In this document: positions 1-10,560 of the stretch, one piece after another
Layout: the number at the start of each line of letters is the position of its first letter
How positions within the stretch are numbered: the first letter of the stretch is position 1
Source of the DNA: Annona cherimola
Taxonomy: Eukaryota > Streptophyta > Magnoliopsida > Magnoliales > Annonaceae
Direction: 5' to 3'
Length of the DNA: 64,000 bases
NCBI GenBank assembly: GCA_030490835.1
Contig: CM059973.1
Coordinates: 63,182,008 to 63,246,007, forward strand
The notes under the pieces: model-generated
What the model saw: the letters and a program-made list of their open reading frames with translations, nothing else
What the model was told of the DNA's origin: nothing
Databases searched by the model: none
Program-made: the position numbers and the translations under genes

Positions 1-436
1 TGATAAAATTTGGTTATTAAAGAAAATCTTGGTTTTTAATAATTTGCGACATATTCTATATATCAGTCATTAAGAAAAATTAATTGTCAATAACTCATAT
101 TTTTGTCCTAAGGCAACTAAATTTTGATTACTATAACTCATATTAGCATAAGCAAGAAAAATTTTCCTTTTTTGTGAAAGCACTGCAATAAGCAAAAAAA
201 AATTTCCTCACCTATAAAGGCATCATAATAAGCATGAAAATGTTTTTCATATATATTGCTTATTAATAAAGATCTATCCTTGCAAATAAGAGACAGTGTA
301 TTTTTCTATAATGATTAGTTTAACTTAAATTCAAAGACTACTCTTTTAATCAATCAGATGTTTGACATGCAGATATGTAAATGTTGATTCGGGCAGTAGG
401 AGCATGATCTCCATTGTAATCTAATGTAAAAATAAA
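1..436. other. AT-rich intergenic DNA, no gene seen
   Basis: No open frame of note and no repeat that I can match elsewhere in the window. It ends in a (TA)n tract (about 437-456) that forms the left border of the next element. Confidence 0.6.
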
Positions 437-456
437 TTATATATATATATATATAT

Positions 457-861
457 GAGGGGTGATCATTTCAGGCCGGACGCAATGGCCTGCTCCGTGC
501 GTCTGGCCTGAAAACTTATTTATTTTTATTTATTTTTTGATTTTTTTTCATGGGTAAGTAAATCTAGATGTATTTAATCTATAAACCAAGTTTTACCATT
601 TTTGGATGTTTTAAAGTATTTTTTTATTTTTAAACACAGTGGCATTTTCGTAATTTTTGGAGATCAGAAAATTACGAAAATGCCAGTGTTTAAAAATAAA
701 AAAATTACTTAAAATATCCAAAAATGATAAAACTTGGTTTATAGATTAAATACATCTAGATTTACTTACCCATGAAAAAAATAATATAAATAAAAAATAG
801 GTTTTCAGGCCGGACGCAAGGAACAGGCCCTTGCGTCCGGCCTGAAATGATCAGGCATCTC
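457..861. mobile_element. Foldback MITE, family F1, complete copy
   Basis: A near-perfect inverted repeat about 405 bp long, centred near 660. The ends read GAGGGGTGATCATTTCAGG on the left and the complement of GAGATGCCTGATCATTTCAG on the right. The inner arms carry the F1 core (AAGTTTTACCATTTTTGGAT and its complement, about 588-607 and 718-737). Each end also folds on itself: CAGGCCGGACGCA at 472 faces TGCGTCTGGCCTG at 498, and the right end does likewise. Both flanks are (TA)n, so a 9-bp TA-type target duplication is possible but cannot be proved. No coding capacity; a non-autonomous DNA element. Confidence 0.85.
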
Positions 862-1550
862 TATATATATATAGATATATTATTTAGGCCATTTGGCAAT
901 TCTCTACAAACTCCGTTGATAGTCTTATATGTATCTAGAGAGTTCCAAGGAGTGCAGATAGACATTTGCTAGTTTTTCAGCTAGTGGTGGTGGCACTCAG
1001 CCTTCCACACAACAATCCTAGTATAGAAGAAGCGTGTACCAAAGGGTAAGACACCACTGGCACTGAGTAGCCCTTTCGCCCCGCCGACTCATCCAAAATA
1101 CATTGGTGCACGGCAAGTGGAAAAAGTCGCTGAAATTTTACCGAAAGAAAAAAATAGAAGTCATTCTCCTCCTTCAAAAAATATAGTGAGCCTCTCATCG
1201 GCAGATCTACGCACACTGCGTTGAGGGCAATTGCCTACACTTGAAATTTTTTTTTTTTTTAGTTATATAATTTTTCGTAATAGCTGTAAAAGTATTTCAA
1301 AATTTTATTTATTTTGGTATATTGTCTCCTCTCAAATAAATGAATAACAATGGATATCACTCCCTGCACAAAGGTCCTAAATCCGCTACTGGCGCCGCTC
1401 GCAGTCGGGGGAAGTAGAATAGCTACTAGCGGTCCCAACTATTTGGCTAGCTATATGCCATACCATAAATATTAACAGGGCTTTGCTTTTACAAAAACTT
1501 AATATCTTGATACTTAATTAAAAAAAACAACTCAATTTATTATATTTAGC
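862..1550. other. Intergenic; one GC-richer block without a supported gene
   Basis: The block 960-1230 is less AT-rich and holds a 79-codon minus-strand frame (977-1216) that I do not recognise. It has no start context or family motif and may be an old exon or transposon scrap. A second small GC-rich patch lies at 1380-1440. Confidence 0.4.
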
Positions 1551-2112
1551 CTCTTTTATGTTAAAGTTAATTTTAAATATGACCACAAATTATACCTTTA
1601 TTTTAGATATAACCGGACATTTAAAAAACTAGAACAGATAGCCATATACCTTATTCATAAATCCAAATATAACAATACGGTTAGCTTTTGAAAGTTACTA
1701 AGGTAAAATTTTTTAAATGACCAAATTGCCCGTAATAATTTTTTTAATAAAAGAGCTCATGTGTGCATCGATACCAAATAACATAGATAATCATATATTG
1801 CTAGCTTCAAAATCATTCTTTGGATAATATAATGCTCACAAAATGCTCTATTATAAGAAACACTAAGGGTAATTTGGTCGTTTAAAAATTTTTCCTCTTT
1901 CATTATCATAACTAATAACGTTGTCACATATATTTGGAATTATAGGTGAAACTTTTGGTTAATTGTCCCTTTTATTTTTGAGTGCCTTTTTTAAAATTTG
2001 TGGTCGTATCCGTAAGTAAGAGTATAGTTTGTGGTTATTTGTCTAATATCTATTTTATTTGTCTAATAAGGGTATAGTTTGTGGTCATATTTAAAATTAA
2101 CCTTAATAAGAG
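1551..2112. mobile_element. Foldback/MITE with about 40-bp terminal inverted repeats
   Basis: The left end (GTTAATTTTAAATATGACCA at 1565) matches the complement of the right end, which finishes CCTTAATAAGAG at 2112. A second inner inverted pair, GACCAAATTGCCCGTA (about 1718) facing GGGTAATTTGGTC (about 1868), makes the whole unit palindromic. No clear target duplication, no coding sequence. Confidence 0.7.
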
Positions 2113-2129
2113 CATAATGATGTCTATTT

Positions 2130-2890
2130 TATTTGTCTAATATCATTGTATATAAGCCTCATCACAAATATATAAAATTAATATAATGAAAAGTGTAATG
2201 TTAAATATAAATTTTAAAATTATATTTGCAACATCTGAAATTTTATTACTATATGGATAAATGAATCTATAAAATATTAATACATTCTAACATATATATA
2301 AATGCATCTAATCATTTTCACCATTCACACATGAATATATATCTTTAGGTAAATGTGGGTTATGCACATTTTCGATTAGGATGAAACTAGGTCTCATAAA
2401 TAATCAAATAATGTTAAATATAATAAATAGATTAGATTTTTCATAAACATAAAGATATTAAAAATGAAAAGAGTTACATGTTTCACTTCCGTGCAACTTA
2501 TTTTCTATGTAACCCTTTTAATACGTTGATATTTAATGAAAAATTCATATCTTCTATTGTATTTTGCATCATTTATGTATTATGAAAACTTTTTCATTTG
2601 TCATCATCACTTCACATGGGCCCATTTATAAATTGTAAAATCAACATAATAAATGTTTAATGTTAAATAATACTTTTTTCAATATCCATACCATCTAAAA
2701 TATTATTACCATGTCTATAAGTGATTCTATAAAGCATTATTTCTTTTTTCATATATATCTAAATGGATTAAAGTATTTTCATAATTTACACATAAACATA
2801 TATTTTTTAGTAAATGTGGGTAATGCATACATTTGATTTGGATAAAATTTTGTCTCATAGATAAAATTTATTTTAGATATTTTTTTACTT
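2130..2890. repeat. Degenerate palindromic repeat, long F2-type relic
   Basis: Two inverted halves meet near 2500, where GAGTTACAT faces ATGTAACCC. Phrases such as AAATTGTAAAATCAACATAA and TTTGATTTGGATAAAATTT recur at 16080-16560, 40440-40980, 58390-58900 and 63050-63390. It is an old non-autonomous element with no coding sequence. Confidence 0.55.
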
Positions 2891-3148
2891 ATATGCAATT
2901 CCCACCTAGACTTTTCTAAAGAAATGACAATTTTATTTTATTTTAATTTTTAAAAATCAATAAATTTTTCATGGGTATATGCTCCCTATTTAATTGATTT
3001 AAAAATTAAAATAGAATAAAAATGTCAAATTTCATATGAAGAAAAATGTAGATAAGACCCATATATTTATAAAAAATGAAAAGATTAAAAAACTCTTAAC
3101 CATCAGTATTACACAATACATGAGGCCACACATGATAATGAGAGGACA

Positions 3149-3510
3149 ATTATATACATCATGATGTATTTTAATTTAAAATATAATATTTATTTATTTT
3201 ATTTTTATTAAATTTTTTTTCTAAACCTGTTTTTCTAAATATATTTAGTCTATATACCAAGTTTTAGCATTTTAGAATATTTTTGTAGATTTATTTTTTA
3301 TTATTTAAAAATCATTTTTGACTCCTTAAAAAATTTGATTTTTAAAAATTAAAAATAAATATGTAAAAAATTGTAAATGGAAGAACTTGGTATATAGATT
3401 AAATACACTTATGAAAACATATTTATGAAAAAAATTAAATAAAAATTAAATAAAATAAAATAAACATATATTGTATTTTAGCCCAAAATACATCGTGATG
3501 TGTATAATCA
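3149..3510. mobile_element. Foldback MITE, family F1, complete copy with ATACATC ends
   Basis: A palindrome centred near 3330 with the F1 core (CCAAGTTTTAGCATTTTAGA on the left, AGAACTTGGTATATAGATTA on the right). Its ends differ from the other F1 copies: TATATACATCATGATGTATT left, and CATCGTGATGTGTATAATCA right. The copy at 61200-61560 has related ends. Confidence 0.75.
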
Positions 3511-3782
3511 TACTCCTAGGATAATGCCCTCATGTGAAAAATCATTTAATTAAATTTTTATGCAATCTGCAACAAGTGTAAATAAATAAAGTTCTTTATA
3601 ATTATATTTTTAATATTATAGATGATAAAAGATTTTAAGCAAGTTTTTTTCACTTTTAAAATATAGTTTTAATCAAAAGAACTTAGCAAGTAAAATAAAG
3701 GACAACTATATTTTGGCAATCACATGCGTATTTAACAAGTTACGATATTCTCAAACTGGTGATTTCAGACAGCGTATTTTAA

Positions 3783-3933
3783 AATCTAAAATAAATATAT
3801 ACATATATCCAAAAATGGTAAAACTTAATTTATGGATTAAATATAACTAAATTAATATGTTTATAAAAAATTTCAAAAAAATTTCAAAAATATATATTTG
3901 GCCCGGTCTGGAACGATGACCGGCCGTATATAA
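3783..3933. mobile_element. F1 foldback, right half only
   Basis: The right F1 arm (CCAAAAATGGTAAAACTTAA) is present without its left partner. It runs into a GC-rich hairpin-like end (GCCCGGTCTGG ... GACCGGCC). The missing half shows truncation or recombination. Confidence 0.6.
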
Positions 3934-4198
3934 CTCGGTAAAAGACAGCCACGTGATCCCAACTCCCAACTGTATGTAGTCTTCCCACTAAGTCCCCGGT
4001 GGGATAGCCACGGCCCACAACGAGCCAAAACCAACGGTCCACAGCGGGACAGATCGAAAGTAGTCTTTAGCGTGCAAGCGTCCACAAATGAAATCTCCCC
4101 CATAAGATAAAATCATGATGTATTTTGCATTTACATCGTATCATATTCGCGTAGATGTCAAATTCTACAATTCATCCAGTTTAACTCGAAGCACTTTG
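3934..4198. other. Low-copy, GC-richer DNA with a G-box, no gene seen
   Basis: Contains CACGTG at 3951 and several GC-rich words, unlike the flanks. Short frames on both strands look like chance. It could be an old promoter or exon remnant; nothing identifies a gene. Confidence 0.35.
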
Positions 4199-4870
4199 AG
4201 TGTGTTTGGAATGAGGGGAATGGAGCGGAAGAAAATGCAGTACAAAAGTCAATACTTAATTATCCTCCACCACCTTTTATTCATATTTTACCCTTACAAG
4301 TCAATAATTTCTCACATTTTTTCAATCATTTTAGGATGATTTTGCAGATAAATCTACTTAGTTTTATCACAATTGCAAGCATACCAGTATAATTTCAAAA
4401 ATTATAAATAACCCATAGAGTTTAAACGTAATTGCGAATATATTCATGTCATTATGGCATCGTTATACCACAATTAGGGTGTAAGTGTATTTACAAAAAT
4501 ATGCAAACTATGTAAGTAATTTCCAGTTTCAAAAATTAAATGACTATATTTAGTTTTTGGAAATATAATTACAAAGTTTAAATATTTTTTTTCTAAAGAT
4601 ACCCACGCCCTAATGGTGCAAACAACATCATAATGATGTGGGTGTATTTGCAATTATGGTTAAACTATATGAGATTATTTGTGATTTCTGAAACTATGTA
4701 GATGTATTTGCAATTATTGCCAAACTAAGTGTGTATATTTGTAAATTACCCATTATTTTATTATATATTTTCATACAACTACCTCAATTATTTTTTTATT
4801 CTACTTTGCTCTTACCATATCTATTATATTCCCATTCCATTTCCCTTCATTCTCATCCAAACAAACACAA
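4199..4870. mobile_element. hAT-type MITE split by a nested element
   Basis: The left end (GTGTGTTTGGAATGAGGGGA at 4200) is the approximate complement of the right end (CTTCATTCTCATCCAAACAA, about 4843). Such TGTTTGG-type ends are common in plant hAT MITEs. A Mutator-like MITE (4334-4751) sits inside. The AT-rich, polypyrimidine DNA of 4900-5090 looks like another part of the same family. No coding sequence: the long frame at 4731-5090 is low-complexity. Confidence 0.5.
4334..4751. mobile_element. Mutator-like MITE, family F3, 9-bp TSD
   Basis: Ends GGATGATTTTGCAG (left) and complement of GGGTAATTTACAAAT (right), with further inverted pairs such as CTTAGTTTTATCACAATTGC facing GCAATTATTGCCAAACTAAG. 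It is flanked by ATCATTTTA (4325-4333) and ATTATTTTA (4752-4760), a 9-bp target duplication with one change, as made by MULE transposases. A second copy lies at 34900-35287. Confidence 0.8.
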
Positions 4871-5182
4871 GTTTATAAAAGAACAAAAAAAAAAAAAAAA
4901 AAATCAGAAGTTAATACATAACTACCTTAAATTTTTTTTTATTCCTATATCCAAATTATTTTTCATATCTACCATATTTTTCATACAATTGTCTAGTCTA
5001 TTTTTTCCTTATTTCCATTATACTCATATTATATCCATTCCATTCATATTCTCCATTTTCTATTCTCCTCTATACATACTAGGAAATTAAGTCATTGTTA
5101 ACTTTCTAAAATCTAGGAATTGCGAAATTTCTATCAATAAAAATTTAAGTGTATAATTCTATGAATCAAATAAATTCACAAT

Positions 5183-5327
5183 ATAGTCTGGTGGTAAGTC
5201 TGGATGTCAAGGTCATCAAAGGTCCTGACTTCAAATGGTACGGGGGTGTTTTTTCCATATTTTGTTTAGGAGCCATGTCTCCTAATTTATTAGTAGAGCT
5301 ATGTCTTCAAGATTTATTAAGTAGAGC
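5183..5327 (+). mobile_element. Short tRNA-derived SINE, probable
   Basis: About 145 bp. The head TAGTCTGGTGGTAAG resembles a pol III box A, and CCTGACTTCAAATGG about 45 bp later resembles box B. It is flanked by AAATTCACAAT (5172-5182) and AAATTAACAAT (5328-5338), an 11-bp duplication with one mismatch. Part of its tail (GAGCTATGTCTTCAAGATTT) resembles the tail of the SINE at 31234. No poly(A) of note. Confidence 0.5.
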
Positions 5328-5571
5328 AAATTAACAATGTTTTAAGGGCTTTAATATTATAGACATTGAAATAGATGGATATACACTAATAAAAAAATCT
5401 GCAAAAATGAAAGACAAAAATAGGCCTAATACCACGCTACTCTGACATAAGCAATTATTGACGTGACATCACTAAACTATCAATGAGGGCAGAGGCAAGA
5501 TGACTACCTATGTAGTTATTTGGAACGACTAGGGGTGCAACTCGGGCTCATGAAACTCAGGTTCACCTCGA

Positions 5572-5631
5572 CCCTAACCCTAACCCTAACCCTATTTATA
5601 AATCTTCAACCCTAACCCTAACCCTAACCCT
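5572..5631. repeat. Two telomere-like (CCCTAA) blocks inside the hAT end
   Basis: Blocks at 5572-5593 and 5610-5631, each almost four CCCTAA units, separated by a short TATTTATAAATCTTCAA spacer. The flanking subterminal motif (CTCGACCCTA, GGGTTGAGTTTCGGGTTGAC) is the family's own, so slippage within the transposon end explains the array better than a relic chromosome end. Confidence 0.85.
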
Positions 5632-6641
5632 ATTTTTGAAATTCGGGCTCGGGTTGAGTTTCGGGTTGACATGTTACTATAAATATATATCCTACACTCA
5701 TTTAATCACAAATCTATTGCTAAAAAAAATCTAAAATAATAATTTATTAGAAGAAAGCAAAAACAATTTAAATACCATTCAAGATTATAGCACATTCAAG
5801 ATCACCACAAACTTTCAGGAATATTTTGATCCTAATGAAATTTACATCCCCCAATAGTCTTATTTTTTAGTTATCGCTTTATATGTTCTTTTTTTTTAAA
5901 AAAAAAAAAGAATTTACATTTTGATTCATTTTTTGTTTATTAATTTTTTCCGGCTTTGCCCATTCTCTATTATAGGAAATTTATCAATAGTTCATGTTGA
6001 AATCAGAACTTTCATATGTGAGGATCATGTTGATAATAGTTAGAAGGTGAATGATTGCGAGAATGTGATGATGCAAGTGGCTAGATAATTATTTTACTCG
6101 AGTATTTACACATTGCTGATCAATTCATGGTTAGACATAATTGGCCAAGCTTCAGAGGCCACCATGACTGTTTTAGAAATCATCTCGAAATAAGAACCGA
6201 ACCACAGGCCAATCAGCATTTATTTACTGCACGAAGTAAGTCAATCATCGTGGCAAATTAAGATTTCATGGTCGTGGACCATCACAATAAAATGGTGGGA
6301 ATTAAAACGATGAGAACTAATTTGGGTGCAAGAAAATGTTGGACGAAAGTTGTTGCAGGAAGAAGATGCAATGCCAAGGACCAAGGTGGAGACTTTTTTG
6401 GTGGAGAAATTTAGTTGGAATAATGATTATTTTTCTGCTAGGAGCTTATTTTGATGGTTGCCCATGCAAGCAAGGAAAGCACTCAAAATATTTACTCAGT
6501 GATAATTAACTGCAAGTAGACAATTTTCAGAAGAATATACTATTGAATGAATTAGCGACCTGAGCGTAGATGATTAAGTTTATATGGCTGCTGTAATTAA
6601 ACTCGTATGCATGCTTGCTATTCATTTCTTGCATCGGGCAG

Positions 6642-6997
6642 GTAAAGATGGGAATTCAAGGAGCAGAAGAGTGCGGCAATTTTGAGGAATGGTTCAACTA
6701 CCGGCTTTCAAGGGCTGCTCCTGAGACATATGCTGAGTTCCTTGGGAGTTTTGTTGCAGACAAAACAAGTTCAGAGTTTATTAAAGAGTTTAGGCCTGTG
6801 TGATTTGATGGGATCTCTCCTAGACTTAAAAGATAAACGAGCATCCTGCTACAAATTTCCATACTCAAATGTCCAGCAGGTCCAGAATTCATGCAGCTCG
6901 CTCTATTCTAGCACTCATTAGGGATGGCAATTTGCAGGGTGATCGAGACCTTGCAGATTACATGAGGGATCGCAGCTTTCCTCTAAATTGCGGTTGA
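6642..6997 (+). pseudogene. Exon-like gene fragment carried by the hAT element
   Basis: A polypyrimidine stretch ending GCATCGGGCAG (6631-6641) looks like a 3' splice site. It is followed by an open frame (6642-6803) whose residues, including GAEECGNFEEWFNYRLSRAA, read like ordinary protein. A second coding-like frame shifted by one base, 6869-6997, includes ILALIRDGNLQGDRDLADYM. Between them the frame is broken. I do not recognise the parent gene. Position inside a TSD-bounded hAT element with intron-like DNA upstream (6000-6640) suggests capture of a host gene piece, as in Pack-type elements. It could instead be a degraded part of the original transposon. Confidence 0.45.
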
Positions 6998-7059
6998 AAT
7001 TAGATGCCGGATGAAAGAAGATAAAAGGGAGCTGACGAACCGAGATTTCTGTTGAGAGC

Positions 7060-7520
7060 TGCCGGGGATATTGATCGTTGCTGCCGTGGTGAGTGCTGGT
7101 GCTACTTTGGTGCAGCAGCTAGGACGAGGTCGCCGGCGTCAGAGGCGGAGGCGGAGTAGCAGCAGGAAGGAGGCAGTCGGGCGTGTTAAAAACTGAAGGA
7201 GGGAGGCAGCCAAGCAGGACGAGAGAAGCCACTCTCCGGGATGCAGCTGCTGTGGGCGACTAGCCCGCCGTTTCTGCGGCTGCCGTGCTGGCTACTAGAT
7301 GCTGCTGCTGCTACTATGGTGCCGTGGCCGGGACGAGCTCGCCGACATCGGAGGTGAAGAAGGATCTGGATTCTGGACGACAGAGGAATTCTTGAGGACG
7401 AATCGCAGTCGCCGAGATCTGCTGCAGTGCTGCCGGCAAAGGAATTCTCGTCTCAAGGACTAATCGCAGTCGCAGGAGAGCTGGAGAGGCTGTGGGAAGA
7501 TCAAAGTTGGCGGATTGTAG
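7060..7520. other. GC-rich block near the right end of the hAT element
   Basis: Strongly GC-rich (GCTGCTGCTGCTACTATGGT, GCCGGGACGAGCTCGCC) with many short overlapping frames on both strands, none with a recognisable domain. A similar block occupies 49200-49770 of the related element. I infer a transposase 5' leader or promoter region rather than a coding exon. Confidence 0.45.
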
Positions 7521-7875
7521 GAAAATTTTGGGGGGGGGGAATCCGAAATCAGGGCACCCGCACGAAAAATCACTTTTATACAGTAAGCTATCAATTCGGG
7601 TTCGGGTTGCGCGGGTTAGGGTTCTTATCAACCCGAAACCGAACCGATTTCAAATCGGTCTCGGGTTCAACCCGGGAAATCGGGTTCGGGCTGGAGAATA
7701 GGCAGTTTCAACACTGCCAAAATGCGGGTTCGGCGGGCCAGGTTCGGGCTGAACCCGGCCCAAGTTGCACCCCTAGGAACGACCTACCTGAGATGAAACT
7801 AGCTATCTAATCCTTCAAAGTTAAATGAATAACAACTTCAAATAACTTAAATAGCACTGAATCGTCACTGGTAGG

Positions 7876-8572
7876 TAGGGGTGGGAATCGGGGCGGGTCG
7901 GGACGGGTCAGGGTTTGCCCAACCCTGACTCTACTTTTTAAAATCTTGTTTAACCCTTATTTTTATACCGGGTCGGGATAAGGTCGGTTTGACCATTATT
8001 TTTTTTCTACTAGGTCTCGGGATAAAATTCGGGTTGGTATCGGACCGGTTTCGTGATAGCGGGTTGGGTCAAAAATACGGGTCAAATAAGATAATTTTCA
8101 GAATTTATATACATATCAAACATAAGTATACATCTATACTAAATTTAAATATTATATGTTTCAATATTTCACTAATTATTAAAAAACATAATTAAGAAAA
8201 TAAAATATTTGGAAATATAGTATAAATTTATTAAAATATGTTAATATACAATTACACATAAGAATTATATATGTATAATTTTTTTTATTGATTCTTCTAT
8301 TGTTGATAGAGTTGATTATAAAAAAAAGTGAAAAATTTGAAAGAAAATAATAACAATAATATTTAAATATAGGCTTATAATTTTTAATAAATTTATATAT
8401 GCGGGGCGGGTCGGACTCTTCGGGTTGGTACATGGTCGACCCATCCTGACCCTATTTTTGAATCCGGGTCAAAATTTTTGACTCATCCCTATACCGGGTC
8501 AAAAATATATTGGTTTTATCTGGCTAAAAACGGGTCGGGTCATAGGTCAACCCGCCCCAATTCCCACCCTTA
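7876..8572. mobile_element. hAT MITE with GGGTCGGG-rich ends
   Basis: Ends TAGGGGTGGGAATCGGGGCG and complement (CGCCCCAATTCCCACCCTTA). Flanks CTGGTAGG (7868-7875) and CCGGTAGA (8573-8580) form an 8-bp duplication with two changes. The centre is AT-rich and has no transposase. Same family as 49061-50575 and 62201-62870. Confidence 0.8.
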
Positions 8573-9170
8573 CCGGTAGACAAACAGATGAGGAAATCAT
8601 CCATGCTGAGGCTATTTAGAATAGTAATTTGACTACTAGGTGGAAGATCCTGTGCACGCGTTCAATCAACTATCAAATGAGGTTCCTAGGTCCAAGCTAG
8701 GTTCCGTACTACGACATTCTTGGGAATACCAAAGATAGGCAGGAAGCCATGGTCTCAAATAGCAATCAATCTCAATACCACACCGAAAGCACTTTCGGCC
8801 TAAATGGGCATGGTTCATCACGAGTTCAGGAAATAAGGGTTCTCCAAACTCAAATTCTAATTTTATTTATAAAATTTAATTTAAATTTAATTTTTTTAAT
8901 AAAACCTTAATCCTAATCTATTTGCAAAAATCGGGCTTAAGTTGAGTTTCGGATTAAGATTTAGGCTAATAAATTTAAATTGTCATAGACATGAATATAC
9001 AATATCAACAAATTATTTAAGTAAAAATAATAATTCGTGGCCTAAATAAAATTTAAAAATCATATTTCGTGAAATGAAATTAAAAATTAATACTTTAATA
9101 CATATTTTTTTTATCATAGGAAGGAAAAACTAACAACTATAAAGAAGAATATTAAGGAAATGTAGCCCTT
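8573..9170. other. Intergenic DNA with an old hAT end fragment
   Basis: Around 8840-8980 the words CTCAAATTCTAATTTTA, CGGGCTTAAGTTGAGTTTCG and GATTAAGATTTAGG echo the subterminal DNA of the 5530 hAT element. The rest shows no gene. Confidence 0.35.
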
Positions 9171-9176
9171 AACATA

Positions 9177-9392
9177 TCAGCTTCCATAAGTGACAGCAGA
9201 ACTCTGGCTATCCAAGAACAAGGAAACTTTGAGCAAATTCAATGATAGGTTAGAGAACTTATTGGCAACCATATTAGTCTCGTGAAACACATGACAGATT
9301 TGCACCTCACACCTGCACTTTACCATCTCTTGATAGGTATTAACCAAATTCTTATGCTTATATAGGAGATCCGACAAAAGCTTGAACCACAA
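9177..9392 (-). pseudogene. RNase H-like C-terminus of a LINE, fragment
   Basis: The 71-residue frame ends with CEVQICHVFHETNMVANKFS, which matches the final His-containing motif (HxxRExNxxADxLAxL type) of the RNase H-like domain at the 3' end of plant LINE pol proteins. Upstream acidic motifs are missing, so only the last third of the domain is present. It faces the same way as the larger LINE end at 9862-10551. Confidence 0.6.
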
Positions 9393-9419
9393 GAAGAGAA
9401 TTGACTTGAACTATCACCT

Positions 9420-9600
9420 ATCGATAAGGGTGAAAATCAAGGAGGGTTGACTCGTGATCCTTCTTAACCTACCCTAAATTTACATAGGGTCAGGGCATAA
9501 GTTCAGGTTCGGTGCGGTAGGTTGAGTCCCAATAACAAATTCATTCTCATTTTTCAAGGCAGGGCAAGGGCAGGATGTTCTCACTTATCTTGCATATGCG
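9420..9600. mobile_element. Degenerate hAT-like end sequences
   Basis: TAAGGGTGAAAATCAAGGAG at about 9427 and TTCTCACTTATC at about 9580 are imperfect versions of the TAGGGGTGGGAATC family ends. GGTTGACTCGTGATCC and GGTAGGTTGAGTCCC between them fit the subterminal style. No target duplication found. Confidence 0.3.
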
Positions 9601-9833
9601 AGCCTCGCAGTCCGTGTCCTATACACTTTAAAATAATGAAAATGATTGCCCTAATTGTCCTTTACTCGTCACTCTAGCTACAATAGCATCAACTTGTCTC
9701 TCTTTTCTACCCTCTGGAATTGGCGAACCTCCATCCAACCGCACTAGTCTTTTTCCCTGCTGGCTTGTCATCTCCAATAGTAGCCTTGTCGCACCAGCGT
9801 TTTTCTCCAGCAATGTGGCCAACTTGCCACCTT

Positions 9834-10551
9834 TTTTTTTTTTTTTTGATAAAAGGTTACTCTAGGCCGACCCCCTCCCAACTTGAGAAGGGTTCGGAAA
9901 AGAGGAACCTGCATAATTCATAGCAAAGAAATTGTCGATACAGATTTTCTTACTGATAACTGGTGGAGGATTTCCCCACCAAGACATATGTTCGCAGTCA
10001 GACAAACATGCCAAATCAGCTAAAGCATGGGCGACCGAATTCCCATTCCTAAGAACGTGGTGGACGGAGACACGTGAGTTATTAGAGAGGATTGTTCTGA
10101 GCATAGAGATTGAATGACCAACCGGAGAGAGAATCTGACAGTCATTGGACAGGTATGTGCTCAGGAGCAAGGAGTCGGTCTCAATCTGGACATGGCTGAA
10201 CGGTAGCTGAAGAGCCCATAGAATGCCCAAACGAAATGCTTCCGCTTCCAAAATAAGAGGCTCCCCCACCCCCAGTCGTCGCCACCCACAAGCCGCAATG
10301 AAGTAACAGCAAGAATCCCTAATAATAGCCGCATACCTCGAGACCCCCCTATCCATTAAGCATCTGGCATCCACATTCATCTTAAATACCCCTTCCGGTG
10401 GTCTGGTCCATCTAGGAACGAGAGGAGCGTCCAAGGCACTCATCTTATCGAGGAGCAAAATCCGTCTGGAACTCTCGATATAGTCCCTGCACCAGCGCAG
10501 CAGATCCGTAAACACTGGCTGAAACCCTTCGGCCCTATATTTGTTCCGCAA
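9834..10551 (-). CDS. LINE 3' end: RNase H-like domain ORF (5'-truncated retroelement)
   Basis: The frame 10551-9862 encodes 229 aa of the RNase H-like domain that closes plant LINE pol proteins. Visible in order: FKMNVDARCL (first Asp, about residue 60), LEAEAFRLGILWAL (Glu, about 101), QIETDS (second Asp, about 123) and HHVLRNGNSVAHALADLA (His motif, about 164). In the living enzyme this domain removes RNA from RNA:DNA hybrids. Endonuclease and reverse transcriptase are absent, as expected of a 5'-truncated insertion. The frame is intact, so this is one of the younger LINE pieces. The minus strand ends in TTTTATC followed by a poly(A) run (9849 down to 9834), matching the ATCAAAA end of the LINE at 24800. 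The Met start is only the first ATG of the truncated frame; an independent gene is unlikely. Confidence 0.75.
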
Positions 10552-10560
10552 AAACCATAA

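Larger units (their letters stand above)
5530..7775 (-). mobile_element. hAT element, non-autonomous, 2.25 kb, with perfect 8-bp TSD
   Basis: Perfect terminal inverted repeats TAGGGGTGCAACT and AGTTGCACCCCTA, flanked on both sides by GGAACGAC (5522-5529 and 7776-7783). Eight-bp duplications with TAGGGGTG ends mark the hAT superfamily. Subterminal DNA is rich in CGGGTT/AACCCG. It holds two telomere-like blocks, an exon-like fragment (6642-6997) and a GC-rich block near the right end. No transposase frame remains, so movement would have needed a helper. The strand is inferred: in the related element at 49061 the GC-rich block lies near the left end, here near the right. Confidence 0.88.

Noticed and set aside
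5572..5631. Interstitial telomere or former chromosome end
   Set aside because: The repeats lie within a TSD-bounded hAT element and fit its subterminal motif.
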